This document shows, piece by piece, positions 1 to 8,591 of a stretch of 36,440 nucleotides of DNA; position 1 is the stretch's first letter, and each line of letters starts with the position of its first letter. The stretch comes from Actinomadura roseirufa (GTDB taxonomy: Bacteria; Actinomycetota; Actinomycetes; Streptosporangiales; Streptosporangiaceae): contig NZ_CAACVB010000058.1 of NCBI RefSeq assembly GCF_900659635.1, positions 1 to 36,440 on the forward strand, in the 5' to 3' direction. The notes beneath the pieces were generated by a model that did no database searches, had not been told where the DNA came from, and saw only the letters and a program-made list of their open reading frames with translations. A program made the translations under genes and the position numbers.

Positions 1-1407
1 CTGGGCGCGCAGCGCGTCCGGTCCCCTCCCCGACACCGGCCACGGCACGACCGGCGGCGCGGACGGCGCGCCGGGGGCCGCGGGCGCGGGGACCGGCGCC
101 TCGGTGAGCACCAGATGGCAGTTCGTCCCGCCCATCCCGAAGGAGCTGACCCCGGCGATCAGCGGGCGGTCCGGGCGCGGCCACTCCGACAGCTCGTCCT
201 GGACCCGCAGCCCGAGATCCGCCAGCGGGATGCGCGGGTTCGGCGTGACGTAGTTGAGGCTCGGCGGCAGCCTCCGGTGCGCCATGCTGAGGATCACCTT
301 CAGCAGCCCGGCGATCCCCGCCGCGCCCTCCAGGTGACCGATGTTGGTCTTCACCGAGCCCACCCGCAGCGGCGTCGCCGCCGGACGGGACCGGCCCAGC
401 GCGGCGCCGAGCGCGGCCGCCTCGACCGGGTCGCCGACCCGGGTGCCCGTCCCGTGCAGTTCCACGTACTGGACGTCGCCGGGCGCCACCCCGGCCCGCA
501 GGCATGCCAGCCGGAGCACCTCCTCCTGCGCCTCCCGGCCGGGCGTCGTCAGCCCGGCGGTCGCGCCGTCGTTGCCGACGGCGCCGCCGCGGATCACGCA
601 GTACACCCGGTCGCCGTCGCGCAGCGCCGCGTCCAGCGGCTTCAGCAGCACCACGGCACCGCCCTCACCGCGGACGAACCCGTTGGCACGGGCGTCGAAG
701 GTGTGACAGCGCCCGTCCGGGGACAGCCCCCCGAACTGGGCGGCGGCGGCGTCCATGCCGTCCTCGCCGAGGATGAGGTTGACTCCGCCCGCCAGCGCCG
801 CCTCGCACTCCCCGCGCCGCAGGCTCTCGCACGCCAGGTGCACCGCGACCAGCGACGACGACTGCGCGGTGTCGACGGTCAGGCTGGGGCCGCGCAGCCC
901 GAGCGTGTAGGAGAGGCGGTTGGCGATGATGCTGCGGTGCACGCCGGTCATGGCGTACCGGTTCGGGGCGGACGGCCCGTGCCGGCGCAGCAGCGCCGCG
1001 TACTCGTCCCAGATCGCCGCGGCGAACACGCCGGTCCGGCTTCCGGCGAGCGCGTCCGGGCGGACGCCCGCGTCCTCCAGGGCCTCCCAGCCCAGCTCCA
1101 GCATGAGGCGCTGCTGCGGGTCCATCGCGGCGGCCTCGCGCGGCGAGACGCCGAAGAACCCGGCGTCGAAGGCGTCGACCTCGTCGAGGAAGCCGCCGAA
1201 CCGCGGGGGCGCGTCCGGCGGAGCACCGTCCGGCGGAGCACCGTCCGCCGGAGCGCCGTCCGGCGAAGCGCCCGCGCGGCGCCGGCCGGCCGGCATCGCG
1301 GTGACGGCGCTTTCGCCGGCGCGCAGCAGGCGCCAGAAGGCGTCCGGGTCCGGCGCGCCCGGCAACCGGCTCGACAGACCCACGACCGCGATGGAAAGAA
1401 TGGCCAT
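1..1407 (-). CDS. Modular type I polyketide synthase, N-terminal KSQ loading ketosynthase (partial)
   Basis: Only the first ~469 residues are present; the gene runs off the left edge with its frame open. The protein opens directly with a ketosynthase fold ([17 protein letters not shown]) and has no docking helix. The nucleophile motif reads [13 protein letters not shown]: Gln replaces the catalytic Cys. The two catalytic histidines are kept ([13 protein letters not shown] and [10 protein letters not shown]). KSQ domains are known in loading modules, where they decarboxylate malonyl- or methylmalonyl-ACP to make the starter unit. So this is probably the first PKS gene of the assembly line, with AT and ACP expected just outside the window. 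A Pro/Asp/Gly/Ala-rich 15-bp tandem repeat (about 1215-1270) is inserted near residues 46-65, before [18 protein letters not shown]. The start could also be GTG at 1410; neither has a strong ribosome site. LAL and SARP regulators lie upstream on the same strand. Confidence 0.88.
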   Translation of the reverse strand, partial: MAILSIAVVGLSSRLPGAPDPDAFWRLLRAGESAVTAMPAGRRRAGASPDGAPADGAPPDGAPPDAPPRFGGFLDEVDAFDAGFFGVSPREAAAMDPQQRLMLELGWEALEDAGVRPDALAGSRTGVFAAAIWDEYAALLRRHGPSAPNRYAMTGVHRSIIANRLSYTLGLRGPSLTVDTAQSSSLVAVHLACESLRRGECEAALAGGVNLILGEDGMDAAAAQFGGLSPDGRCHTFDARANGFVRGEGGAVVLLKPLDAALRDGDRVYCVIRGGAVGNDGATAGLTTPGREAQEEVLRLACLRAGVAPGDVQYVELHGTGTRVGDPVEAAALGAALGRSRPAATPLRVGSVKTNIGHLEGAAGIAGLLKVILSMAHRRLPPSLNYVTPNPRIPLADLGLRVQDELSEWPRPDRPLIAGVSSFGMGGTNCHLVLTEAPVPAPAAPGAPSAPPVVPWPVSGRGPDALRAQ

Positions 1408-1614
1408 CACATCCCACGCCGAAATCGAACGAGAACCTGCGCCGGTCGCGCGCCGGCGGCCGGCGGCGCCCACGGAGGGCGCTCGCCGTTCCCATCGTCG
1501 AGGTGGTCTCTAAAGCCACGCCAAACCATCGGCCGGCTTCCGTCGCGGCCGTCCGGACGTGTGGGTTCCCCCTAAAGGAGGGGTCCGGAGGATGGCCGAA
1601 TCACCCGGAGAACA

Positions 1615-1642
1615 TAGGGGCCGCCGGTGCCGCCGATAGGGG
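1615..1642. promoter_or_regulatory. Candidate operator: two TAGGGG direct repeats at 22-bp spacing, upstream of the PKS
   Basis: ATAGGGG occurs at 1614-1620 and again at 1636-1642, exactly 22 bp apart, in the gap between the tRNA and the PKS start. The same arrangement recurs at 5098-5125. Two helical turns between direct repeats is typical of sites bound by SARP-type regulators, and a SARP is encoded nearby. That this site drives the PKS is inference. Confidence 0.45.
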
Positions 1643-1687
1643 CTGACTACATCTCGGCGCGACCATAGATTGAATGCAGGCCGACCG

Positions 1688-1764
1688 GCCCCGGTAGCCC
1701 AATCAGGTAGCCAGGCGGCGGACTTAAAATCCGTGGAGTGTGGGTTCGACTCCCACCCGGGGCA
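1688..1764 (+). tRNA. tRNA with anticodon TAA (reads UUA, Leu) but a short class I variable loop
   Basis: A full cloverleaf can be drawn by hand. The acceptor stem is GCCCCGG/CCGGGGC. The D arm has a 3-bp stem (GCC/GGC) and a loop containing GG. The anticodon stem GCGGA/TCCGT encloses loop CTTAAAA, with the anticodon at 1725-1727. The variable loop is only 5 nt, and the T arm is GTGGG-TTCGACT-CCCAC. The discriminator base is A and no CCA is encoded. Bacterial tRNA-Leu normally has a long variable arm, so this is not a standard leucine tRNA, although the 3-bp D stem and A73 are Leu-like. It lies inside a biosynthetic cluster, on the strand opposite to its neighbours. It could be a mobile-element-type tRNA or a decayed copy. 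Confidence 0.75.
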
Positions 1765-1834
1765 CGCGAAGGGCGGGCGTCCGGCCACACGACGCCGGGC
1801 GCCCGCCCCAAGGGCTCACGATCGGACGGCGAGG

Positions 1835-4801
1835 TCAGGTACCCCCATGACACGCCGCGGAGTTGTGCCCGGCCTGCGGCCGGGGCCGTCCCTCGTACCC
1901 GAAGACGCCCTCGCGCCCGCAGGGGACCTCGCCCGCGAGCCCGCGCGGGCGCAGCCCGCCGGCGCCTTTTCCCGCGACCGCGTACCGCTCCGGTTCGGCG
2001 ACCCTTTCGGGCACCGTCACGTCGATCTCCGAGTACTGCAGTGCGGCGCGCAGATCGAAGCGCTTGACATTGAGCTTTCGATAGATCCTCGTCAGATGCT
2101 GCTCCACGGTGCTGACGGTGATGTAGAGCCTCTTGGAAATCTCCCGATTCGTATGACCGGCGGCGGCCAGGGTCGCCACCCTGCGTTCGGCGTCGCTGAG
2201 TTCGGAGGTGACGGTAAAAGGCGTGGATTCGTTTTCCGGAACCACTGGACCGCCGTCGATCCTGTCGACCGTCCCGGGCTGTTCCGGAATGCGCGCCCGG
2301 CATTTGCGGGCCAGCGCGTCGGCCTTGCGCGCCAGCGTACGGGCCTGTTCGTGCTCGCCGAGGACCTGGCGGGCCCGGCTCTCCTCGGCGAGCGCGTAGG
2401 CCAGCCCGAGCCGGTCGCCGCTGCCCTGGAGCACCTCCACCGCCTCTTCGAGCAGCGCGGGGCGGGCCTCCGGGTCGCGGGTCGCGGCCTGCGACCGCAG
2501 CGCCAGCCCCCGCGTCCGCGGCTGCCCGGGACAGACCAGCGCCGCCTGCTCGGCACCGAGCCGCTCGGCCTTATGCGGCTCGCCCAGCAGGAGGTAGGCC
2601 TCGATGGCCCCGCTCCGCCACGCCTCCAGCGCGGGCAGGTCGAGACCCCACTCGCCCATCAGCCGCCCGCACGCGCAGAAATCGGAGAGGGCGGCGTAGG
2701 CGCGGCTGGTGGCCAGGTGGTACCGGCCGCGCGCGTACAGGTAGTGCAGGCCCATGCGGGTCTGGAACATGGCCTCGGGGACGGGGATGTCGAGGTAGGT
2801 CGCCGCCTGCCGCACGTTGCCCATGGCGGTGGCGGCCAGGACCATGGCGGCCAGCGGCAGCCCGACCGCGACGCCCCAGCTCTTCGGCGGGATCAGGTGC
2901 AGCGCGGTCTCGGCGAGGTCCACCGCCGCGACGAGGTTGCCCTGCCGGACGTGGATCAGCGCGCGCTGGGCGGTGACCAGCGCCTCCCAGGTGGGGCTGT
3001 GCCGCTCGGCGGCCTCGGCGAGCAGGAAGTCCGACCAGGCGGCCGCCTGGTCGAGCCGGTCGTTGTAGGTCAGGACGGCCAGCGCGGCCGTGAGCGGCGC
3101 GAACGTCCGATGATTAAGGCGGGAACGTTGCAATATGGCCTCCGCCGCGGCCAGGGCGAGGACCTCGTTGCCTTGCGCGAGCTCGGCCGCGAGCAGGCCG
3201 GCGTCCTGGAGGTCGGGGTTCATCGGCTCGGGGCCCTGGCGCGCGAACGCGGGCAGGGGGTCGGGCGGCCGGCTGAAGAACCCCGGGTACAGGTAGGCGC
3301 CCCACAGGCGGGACGTGCAGTAGTCCCCGGCGGTCGCCGCGCCGTGGTCCGCCGTCCCGTGCGGGGCCCGCGTGAGCCCGTCGAGGATGTCGACCGCCTC
3401 GTCCACCCGCCCGTGCCAGAGCAGGTAGGTCACCGGAGCGAGGGAGTCCCGCCCCTCCACCGGCTCTCCGTCGAGGGGGGCACCGAACTCGTGCAGGCGG
3501 CGCAGCACCGTCGCGGGGTCGACGCGCCACTCCGCCTCGGCGAGCGCCGACGTGATGACCGGACGCTGCCGCTCGTCGCACATCTGGTAGGCCGCCCGGA
3601 GGTAGCGGATGCCCGTCGCGACCTCGTCGGCGGCCAGCGCGTGCTCGGCGGCCTCCTGGAGGATGGGGATCACCCAGGGCGCCGTGATGTGGTCGGCCGC
3701 GACGATGTGCGCGGCGACCTCGGTGGCGGGGGCGCCCTCGTTGTGGAGCAGATCGGCGATGCGTCCGTGCGTCGTCCTGAGGGCCGTGGGCGGCGTGCCC
3801 TCGAGAATGGCGACGCGGAAGGCGTCGTGCCGGAAACAGCCGTTCACCAGCACTTCCGCCGTCGTGAGCATGTTGACGGCCTGCAGGGTCGCCGCCGCGT
3901 CCATGTCGAGGAGCCGGCCGAGCAGGCCGATCGAGGCGGGCTTGCCGAGCACCGCGGTCGCCCGCGCCACCTCGATGATCGGCGGTTCGTAGCGGTACAG
4001 GAAGCGCAGCACCGCCCGTCCGAACGCCTCGCCCGCGAGCATCTCGCCGGCCGCGGCGTGCGCGCCGGCCCGGTAGTCGTCGATGAGCGCCTGCACCAGC
4101 AGCGGATAACCGGCGCTGGCCTCGTGGACGGCGGTGGTGAGGTCCTGGGCCGCGCGGTCGTCCAGCTGCCCGGCGAGCATGTCGGCCACGGCGGACTTGG
4201 ACAGCGGTTCCAGCCGGATCTGCTGGAAGAACGGCTCGCGCAGGAACTCGCTCTGCAGCAGCGCGTTCGCGATCCTCAGATGGGAGCACTCACTGAAGAT
4301 CACGTGCAGCCGCGCCGACCGGAGCCGGCGCACCAGGTACAGCAGGCACTGCAGGGAGGGGTCGTCGGCGTAGTGCACGTCGTCGACGCCGAGGACGACC
4401 GGCTGGCGTTCGACGAGATCGCGCAGCACCTCCCAGAGGCCGCGCAGGACGGACGTGGGGACGTGGCCGGCCGAGCCCGTCAGCGGTTCGCGCATCGAGG
4501 TGACGCGGGCGCCGACCTCCAGCCAGTGCATCGCCCGCTCGGCGCTCGCGGCCGGGAGGGCTGGGCTGCGGAAGAGCTGCTCCAGAACACCGAGCGGGAG
4601 GTTCCGCTCGACGCGGGACGCGACGGCGCCGAGGTAGAGGGCGCCGGAATCGATCGCCCGGTCCCCGAGAGTGCGCAGAAGAGTGGTCTTGCCGGTCGCT
4701 ATGCCACCGCTAATCATCACCACCTTGCTTCCTGCCTGGGCGAACGCGCCCGGCAGGCTTTCCAGAGCAGCGAGTTCATCGTCCCTTCCAATCAAAGCCA
4801 C
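1835..4801 (-). CDS. LAL-family LuxR regulator with N-terminal AAA ATPase domain
   Basis: A ~988-residue protein with the architecture of large ATP-binding LuxR (LAL) regulators that switch on polyketide clusters. Near residues 32-39 is a Walker A loop (GGIATGKT); further in is a Walker B-like strand (PVVLGVDDVHYAD). A long helical, TPR-like middle follows. Residues ~868-921 hold a LuxR helix-turn-helix (LSDAERRVATLAAAGHTNREIS ... STVEQHLTRIYRKLNV). A ~65-residue tail follows the HTH, whereas most family members end soon after it. I chose GTG at 4801 because AGGGG lies 7 nt upstream and the protein then begins near MALIGRDDE, as is usual for the family. Upstream in-frame starts at 4861 and 4867 lack a ribosome site. 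It lies between the SARP gene and the PKS on the same strand, so it is probably the cluster's pathway-specific activator. Confidence 0.9.
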   Translation of the reverse strand: MALIGRDDELAALESLPGAFAQAGSKVVMISGGIATGKTTLLRTLGDRAIDSGALYLGAVASRVERNLPLGVLEQLFRSPALPAASAERAMHWLEVGARVTSMREPLTGSAGHVPTSVLRGLWEVLRDLVERQPVVLGVDDVHYADDPSLQCLLYLVRRLRSARLHVIFSECSHLRIANALLQSEFLREPFFQQIRLEPLSKSAVADMLAGQLDDRAAQDLTTAVHEASAGYPLLVQALIDDYRAGAHAAAGEMLAGEAFGRAVLRFLYRYEPPIIEVARATAVLGKPASIGLLGRLLDMDAAATLQAVNMLTTAEVLVNGCFRHDAFRVAILEGTPPTALRTTHGRIADLLHNEGAPATEVAAHIVAADHITAPWVIPILQEAAEHALAADEVATGIRYLRAAYQMCDERQRPVITSALAEAEWRVDPATVLRRLHEFGAPLDGEPVEGRDSLAPVTYLLWHGRVDEAVDILDGLTRAPHGTADHGAATAGDYCTSRLWGAYLYPGFFSRPPDPLPAFARQGPEPMNPDLQDAGLLAAELAQGNEVLALAAAEAILQRSRLNHRTFAPLTAALAVLTYNDRLDQAAAWSDFLLAEAAERHSPTWEALVTAQRALIHVRQGNLVAAVDLAETALHLIPPKSWGVAVGLPLAAMVLAATAMGNVRQAATYLDIPVPEAMFQTRMGLHYLYARGRYHLATSRAYAALSDFCACGRLMGEWGLDLPALEAWRSGAIEAYLLLGEPHKAERLGAEQAALVCPGQPRTRGLALRSQAATRDPEARPALLEEAVEVLQGSGDRLGLAYALAEESRARQVLGEHEQARTLARKADALARKCRARIPEQPGTVDRIDGGPVVPENESTPFTVTSELSDAERRVATLAAAGHTNREISKRLYITVSTVEQHLTRIYRKLNVKRFDLRAALQYSEIDVTVPERVAEPERYAVAGKGAGGLRPRGLAGEVPCGREGVFGYEGRPRPQAGHNSAACHGGT

Positions 4802-5399
4802 AAGCAAACCCCTGGCAGATCGCTTCGACGCCGCTGCCTTGCCGTAACCCTCGGCGTTCATGATCACAGAAAGACGGCATCGTCAGACGTCGGAACACAT
4901 ATGGATCCTTACACCCCACCCCTCATTTGACAACGGACACCCTGTCGGCGTCCGATGCCACAAAGTGATAATGGAGCGGCTGACCTGTGCGATCTCCACG
5001 GCGGTCCGCGTCACCCTTACGCGCCATAGCGTTCCGAGCAGGACCGCAGCTCAGATCACGTGATCATCAACCCCGCATTGCCGCCGCGAATCCGCTATAG
5101 GGGTGCCGCGCGCGCCGATTAGGGGTCGACACCTCTCCGGACGGACCCGAACCACTAAGGTAAAGAGACATTAAAATTTGCCGGTAATCTGCCGCGGTAA
5201 CGCGATGGGAGCCCGGTATGACCGAATTCATGCGGTATTGAATTACCCCTACCGGCATGACCGGCCCGAGCCCGCGACGGGAGAGGGCCGCGACGAGCGG
5301 GGCCGGACGGCCCGCGCGCACGCGGATCGCCCGGCCCCGGTGAACGGTCCGGCGTACGGTGACGGCGCCGGCCCCGGGCCGGCGTCGGGGACGGCGCCG
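4802..5399. other. Regulatory gap between SARP and LAL genes
   Basis: About 600 bp with no convincing gene. It is less GC-rich than its surroundings, especially around 5150-5260, and should hold the LAL promoter. It contains the TAGGGG pair at 5098-5125 and a single CCCCTA (TAGGGG on the minus strand) at 5246-5251. Short frames in it show no recognisable domain. Confidence 0.6.
5098..5125. promoter_or_regulatory. Candidate operator: two TAGGGG repeats at 22-bp spacing, upstream of the LAL gene
   Basis: TAGGGG occurs at 5098-5103 and 5120-5125, again exactly 22 bp apart and in the same orientation as the pair at 1615-1642. Flanks are similar (GCTATAGGGGTGC and CGATTAGGGGTCG). The pair lies about 300 bp upstream of the LAL start. 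A SARP dimer or the LAL regulator itself could bind here; this is inferred from spacing and context. Confidence 0.45.
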
Positions 5400-6170
5400 C
5401 TACGAGGCGACGGGGAGGTCCAGCCGCTCGTCCGCGGCGAGGATCGCCCGCTGGAGGTCGCGGAGCGTCCGGCAGGGCTCCAGCCCCAGCTCCTCCTTGA
5501 GGGTGCTCCGCGCCGACTGGTACACCTGCAGCGCGTCCGCTTGGCGGTCGGACCGGTACAGGGCCAGCATGAGCTGCCGGTAGTACGCCTCGCGCAGCGG
5601 GTTCTCGGTCACCAGCGAGTACAGCCGGCCGATCAGCTCGCGGTGGCGCCCCTGGCGCAGGAGCGCGTCGGCGAGCATCTCCATGCACTCCAGGCGCGAC
5701 TCCGTCATCCACGTCACGAAGCCCTCGATGACCGGGCCGCTGCGCAGGTCGCCCAGCACCGGGCCCCGCCACATCTCCAGGGCGCCCTCCAGCCAGACCG
5801 CCGCCTCCTCGTACCGGCGCTCGCGCATGCAGGCACGCCCCTGCTTCACCGCGTCCAGGAAGACGTGGAAGTCGATCTCGTCCTCGCCCTTGCGCAGCAG
5901 GTACCCGGGAGCCTGGGTCAGGACGGGGTTCCCCTCCCGGCCCGGCCTGGCGAGGAACTTGCGGACCTGGGAGATGTAGACGTGCAGCCCGGCGAGCGCC
6001 CGGCGCGGCGGCGCGTCGTCCCAGATCTCCTGGATGAGCTGGTCGAGCGCCACCACCTGGTCCGACCGGATGAGCAGCACGGCCAGGACCGTCTCGATCT
6101 TCCTTGCGCTGATGGACGTGCGAACATCCCCGTCGACGACGCGGAGCGGCCCCAGCACCTCATACCTCAC
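5400..6170 (-). CDS. SARP-family (AfsR/DnrI-type) transcriptional activator
   Basis: A 256-residue protein, the usual length of a small SARP. Residues 1-95 form an OmpR-like winged helix (MRYEVLGPLRVVDG ... ISARKIETVLAVLLI ... QEIWDDAPP ... LHVYISQVRKFL). Residues ~100-250 form the bacterial transcriptional activation domain of helical repeats (ADALLRQGRHRELIGRL ... NPLREAYYRQLMLALY ... ADALQVYQSARSTLKEELGLEP). SARPs bind short direct repeats overlapping the -35 region and recruit RNA polymerase to antibiotic genes. The start is GTG at 6170, with GGGGAG about 6 nt upstream. It precedes the LAL and PKS genes on the same strand, so a cascade from SARP to LAL to PKS is plausible but not shown. 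Confidence 0.93.
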   Translation of the reverse strand: MRYEVLGPLRVVDGDVRTSISARKIETVLAVLLIRSDQVVALDQLIQEIWDDAPPRRALAGLHVYISQVRKFLARPGREGNPVLTQAPGYLLRKGEDEIDFHVFLDAVKQGRACMRERRYEEAAVWLEGALEMWRGPVLGDLRSGPVIEGFVTWMTESRLECMEMLADALLRQGRHRELIGRLYSLVTENPLREAYYRQLMLALYRSDRQADALQVYQSARSTLKEELGLEPCRTLRDLQRAILAADERLDLPVAS

Positions 6171-6288
6171 GACGCTCTCCCCTCAGATGCACCCTCCGTC
6201 CTCGGATTCCTCTTGTTTCCTCCCAGGAAGGCCGAGGCACAACCTCGATGGTGGTCCGGCCGGACCCGCGTCCGGTACCCGTAGACCG

Positions 6289-6349
6289 CCCCTACCGATG
6301 GCGCGCGGGGACAAGGGGGACCGGCCGTCCCCGGCCCGCCCCACCCCTA
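6289..6349. promoter_or_regulatory. Candidate operator: two CCCCTA motifs 55 bp apart in the SARP/SRPBCC divergent gap
   Basis: CCCCTA (TAGGGG on the minus strand) occurs at 6289-6294 and 6344-6349, 55 bp apart, a multiple of 11. On the minus strand both sit in a CGRTAGGGG-like context, as in the pairs upstream of the PKS and LAL genes. The site lies 120-180 bp upstream of the SARP start and also faces the divergent SRPBCC gene. Autoregulation by the SARP is possible; evidence is motif recurrence only. Confidence 0.35.
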
Positions 6350-6463
6350 TCGGCCGCTCGCGCGCCGCACGCCGCTGTGACGGCCGCCACAACCGCCGCG
6401 GACGCCTCGCCGCGACCGGCTCGACGAGGTCATCGGCGCCTCCGATGCGAAAGGATGGACCGC

Positions 6464-6904
6464 ATGGGACAAGTCACCGCCACGGCGGAGAAGACGCTGA
6501 CCGCGAGCCCCGAGCGGGCACTGGGCGCGCTCGCCGACTACACCGGCGTCCGGTCCAGGATCCTGACCGGGCACTACAGCGAGTACGAGGTGCGCGAGGG
6601 CGGCCAGGGCGAGGGCACGGTCGTGCGCTGGAAGCTGGCCGCCACCGAGAAGCGGGTCCGCGACTGCCTGGTCGCCGTGAGCACCCCGGACAAGCACACG
6701 CTGGTGGAGCGGGACGAGAACTCCTCCATGGTCACCACCTGGACGGTCTCCCCCGCCGACGGCGGCTCCCGCGTCCAGGTCACGACCACGTGGAACGGCG
6801 CCGGCGGCGTGGGCGGCTTCTTCGAGCGGACGTTCGCCCCCAAGGGCCTGCGGCGCATCTACGACGAGCAGCTCGCGAAGCTGGAAGCCGAAATCACCGC
6901 GTGA
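6464..6904 (+). CDS. SRPBCC (START-like) superfamily protein
   Basis: A 146-residue protein with a polyketide-cyclase/START-like pattern: an N-terminal strand (GQVTATAEKTLTASPERALGALADY), a run of beta strands (EGTVVRWKLAATEKRVRDCLVAV, TTWTVSPADGGSRVQVTTTW) and a long C-terminal helix (GLRRIYDEQLAKLEAEI). The fold makes a hydrophobic pocket for a small lipid or polyketide ligand, but no specific function can be read here. I chose ATG at 6464, 8 nt after AAAGGA; ATG at 6455 is too close to that site. Its stop overlaps the next gene's start (GTGA), so the two are likely translationally coupled. It is divergent from the SARP gene. Confidence 0.85.
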   Translation: MGQVTATAEKTLTASPERALGALADYTGVRSRILTGHYSEYEVREGGQGEGTVVRWKLAATEKRVRDCLVAVSTPDKHTLVERDENSSMVTTWTVSPADGGSRVQVTTTWNGAGGVGGFFERTFAPKGLRRIYDEQLAKLEAEITA

Positions 6905-7419
6905 CGCCCGCGTCCGGTGAGAACTACCGCCGCCGCTCGGCCCGCGTGCTCCTGCTGGACGCCGAGGACCGCCTCCTGCTCTTCCGTTTCCCCCTGGCGG
7001 CCGGCCGGCGCCGGAAGGGCCACTGCTGGATCACGCCGGGCGGGGGCGTCGACGACGGGGAGAGCCCGCGCGAGGCCGCCGCGCGCGAGCTGCGCGAGGA
7101 GACCGGCCTCGTGGTCGCCCCGGCCGACCTGGGACCGCTCGTCGCGACGACCTCCGGCCACGCCGACCTCGGCTGGGCGCGCGGGCTGTTCCGCGACGAT
7201 TTCTTCCTGTACCGCACCCCCCGGCACGACGTCGACACCACCGGCTTCACCCCCCTGGAGCAGCGGCAGATCACGGCGTTCCGCTGGTGGTCGCTGGACG
7301 AGCTGAAGCGCGCCACCGACACCGAGCCGGTCTACCCGCTGAAGCTGGCGGAGCTGCTCACCGCCCTCCTCGCCGGCCGCACCGACGACGTACCCGTCCA
7401 CCTCCCCTGGCACCACTGA
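6901..7419 (+). CDS. Nudix hydrolase
   Basis: A 172-residue protein. Residues 48-70 carry a complete Nudix box (G-x5-E-x7-REx2EExG; visible as GGVDDGESPRE ... RELREETGL), the Mg-binding helix that hydrolyses nucleoside diphosphate-linked compounds. The start GTG at 6901 overlaps the stop of the SRPBCC gene by four bases. The C-terminal part (SLDELKRATDTEPVYPLKLAELLTALL) is typical of small ADP-ribose- or NTP-type Nudix enzymes. The substrate cannot be told from sequence. Confidence 0.92.
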   Translation: MTPASGENYRRRSARVLLLDAEDRLLLFRFPLAAGRRRKGHCWITPGGGVDDGESPREAAARELREETGLVVAPADLGPLVATTSGHADLGWARGLFRDDFFLYRTPRHDVDTTGFTPLEQRQITAFRWWSLDELKRATDTEPVYPLKLAELLTALLAGRTDDVPVHLPWHH

Positions 7420-7504
7420 ATGCATCGCGATCCCGGCCCACTTCGCTAGCCGGCGCTCGCTTCGTGACCGTGCTCGTGCGAGCGCGAATCGCTTCGCGAT
7501 CTTC

Positions 7505-7538
7505 CCGGCGGGGCTCGCCTCCGGCATCGCCCCGCCGG
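7505..7538. terminator. Hairpin between convergent Nudix and NmrA-like genes
   Basis: CCGGCGGGGC (7505-7514) pairs perfectly with GCCCCGCCGG (7529-7538) around a 14-nt loop. It lies between two convergent genes, so it may stop transcription from both sides. There is no T tract, which is common in high-GC actinomycetes. Confidence 0.55.
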
Positions 7539-7545
7539 TCAGGTG

Positions 7546-8340
7546 TCAGCGCTTGTTTGCGGGCTTGCGGGGGTGACGGCGGCTCACTTGTTCGGTCAGG
7601 AAGTTCTCCCAGGTCAGGGTGCCCCTGTCTGCGCCCTCGGCGGCCAGGTTGGCTCCGGTCCGGTAGGCGCGGCCGAGCTTGCCCGGGACCCGGACCGGGA
7701 GCATGGGACGGCGGCCGCCCTGGGCCCGCAGGTACCCGCGGCACAGGTCGGCCAGCGTGTGGATCTCCGGTCCGCTCAGGTCGGCCACCCGTCCCGCCGG
7801 CTCGCCGAGCGTCAACTCCACGAGGCGGGCCGCCACCTCCCGCGAGTCCACCGGCTCCCAGCGGACGCCGCCCGGCGCGGGAACGACCGGTAGTTTCGTC
7901 ATCTTCTCCGCCACCATGAGGGCGAGGTCGTGGAACTGGGCGGCGCGCAGCACCGTCCACGGGACGCCGGAGTCGGCGACGGCCCGTTCGGCGCCGAGCT
8001 TGTAGCGGAAGTAGGCCAGCGGGACCTTGTCCGCGGCGACCACCGAGATCAGCACCAGATGCCGTACGCCGGCCCGTGCCGCGGCGCCCGCCAGGGCGGC
8101 GGTCGCCCGGTCGTCGTGCCTGGCGCCGCCCGCCAGGTGCAGGATCGTCTCGACGCCGCCCACCGCGGCGTCCACGCCGTCGCCGGTGAGCAGGTCGCCG
8201 GTCACGTACTCGACGCCCTCGCCGGGCGCCCGCTCCCGCCGGCTCAGCACCCTCAGGTCCCTGCCGGCGTCCCGCAGCAGCGGCAGGACGTGCCCGCCCA
8301 GCGTGCCGGTACCGCCGGTCACCAGGATCGGTGTCGTCAT
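7546..8340 (-). CDS. NmrA-like / SDR-type NAD(P)-binding protein
   Basis: A 264-residue atypical short-chain dehydrogenase. The Rossmann nucleotide-binding motif is at the N-terminus (PILVTGGTGTLGGHV), followed by VLSRRE, where the cofactor's adenosine phosphate is usually read. A VEYVTGDLLTGDGVDAAV strand-helix and a catalytic-region YFRYKLGAERAV segment resemble the NmrA/atypical epimerase group, which often acts as an oxidoreductase or redox sensor. ATG at 8340 is preceded by a GGGGGA-type ribosome site. The gene is divergent from the phosphatase gene at 8592. The substrate is unknown. Confidence 0.87.
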   Translation of the reverse strand: MTTPILVTGGTGTLGGHVLPLLRDAGRDLRVLSRRERAPGEGVEYVTGDLLTGDGVDAAVGGVETILHLAGGARHDDRATAALAGAAARAGVRHLVLISVVAADKVPLAYFRYKLGAERAVADSGVPWTVLRAAQFHDLALMVAEKMTKLPVVPAPGGVRWEPVDSREVAARLVELTLGEPAGRVADLSGPEIHTLADLCRGYLRAQGGRRPMLPVRVPGKLGRAYRTGANLAAEGADRGTLTWENFLTEQVSRRHPRKPANKR

Positions 8341-8591
8341 GGTCTCTTCCCCCCACCCGTTACTTCCTCGGACGACACCTAGACATTCCTCGGGACGGCG
8401 ATGTGACACGAAACGCGAAACGGTGGCCGCCTCCGGAGCGTGGCGAAGGACACAGATCCCACCCGGCCGTGGCGCGGTGGAGGCGATTTCTGGGTAGGTG
8501 AGGGTTAGGTCAGCTGACGCGTTGCGCATCAGTGCAGGTCAGGGCGATTTTCTGGGGGTGAACCGGTGCCGGCGCCCCGGGGGTGGGCTCC

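Noticed and set aside
115..1575. Plus-strand 486-codon frame at the left edge
   Set aside because: Antisense to the ketosynthase, whose motifs are unmistakable; low-complexity Arg/Ala/Gly translation.
1510..1788. Minus-strand 92-codon frame containing GWESNPHSTDFKSAA
   Set aside because: It is the translated complement of the tRNA at 1688-1764; such peptides are a known annotation artefact.
1688..4801. bldA-like control of the LAL regulator through a TTA codon
   Set aside because: I checked the one candidate TTAA (near 3115) and it reads CTT AAT in frame; no TTA codon was noticed in the regulator.
1670..4930. Plus-strand frame of over 1000 codons
   Set aside because: It is antisense to the LAL regulator, has no domain pattern, and its composition is what GC-rich third positions produce on the opposite strand.
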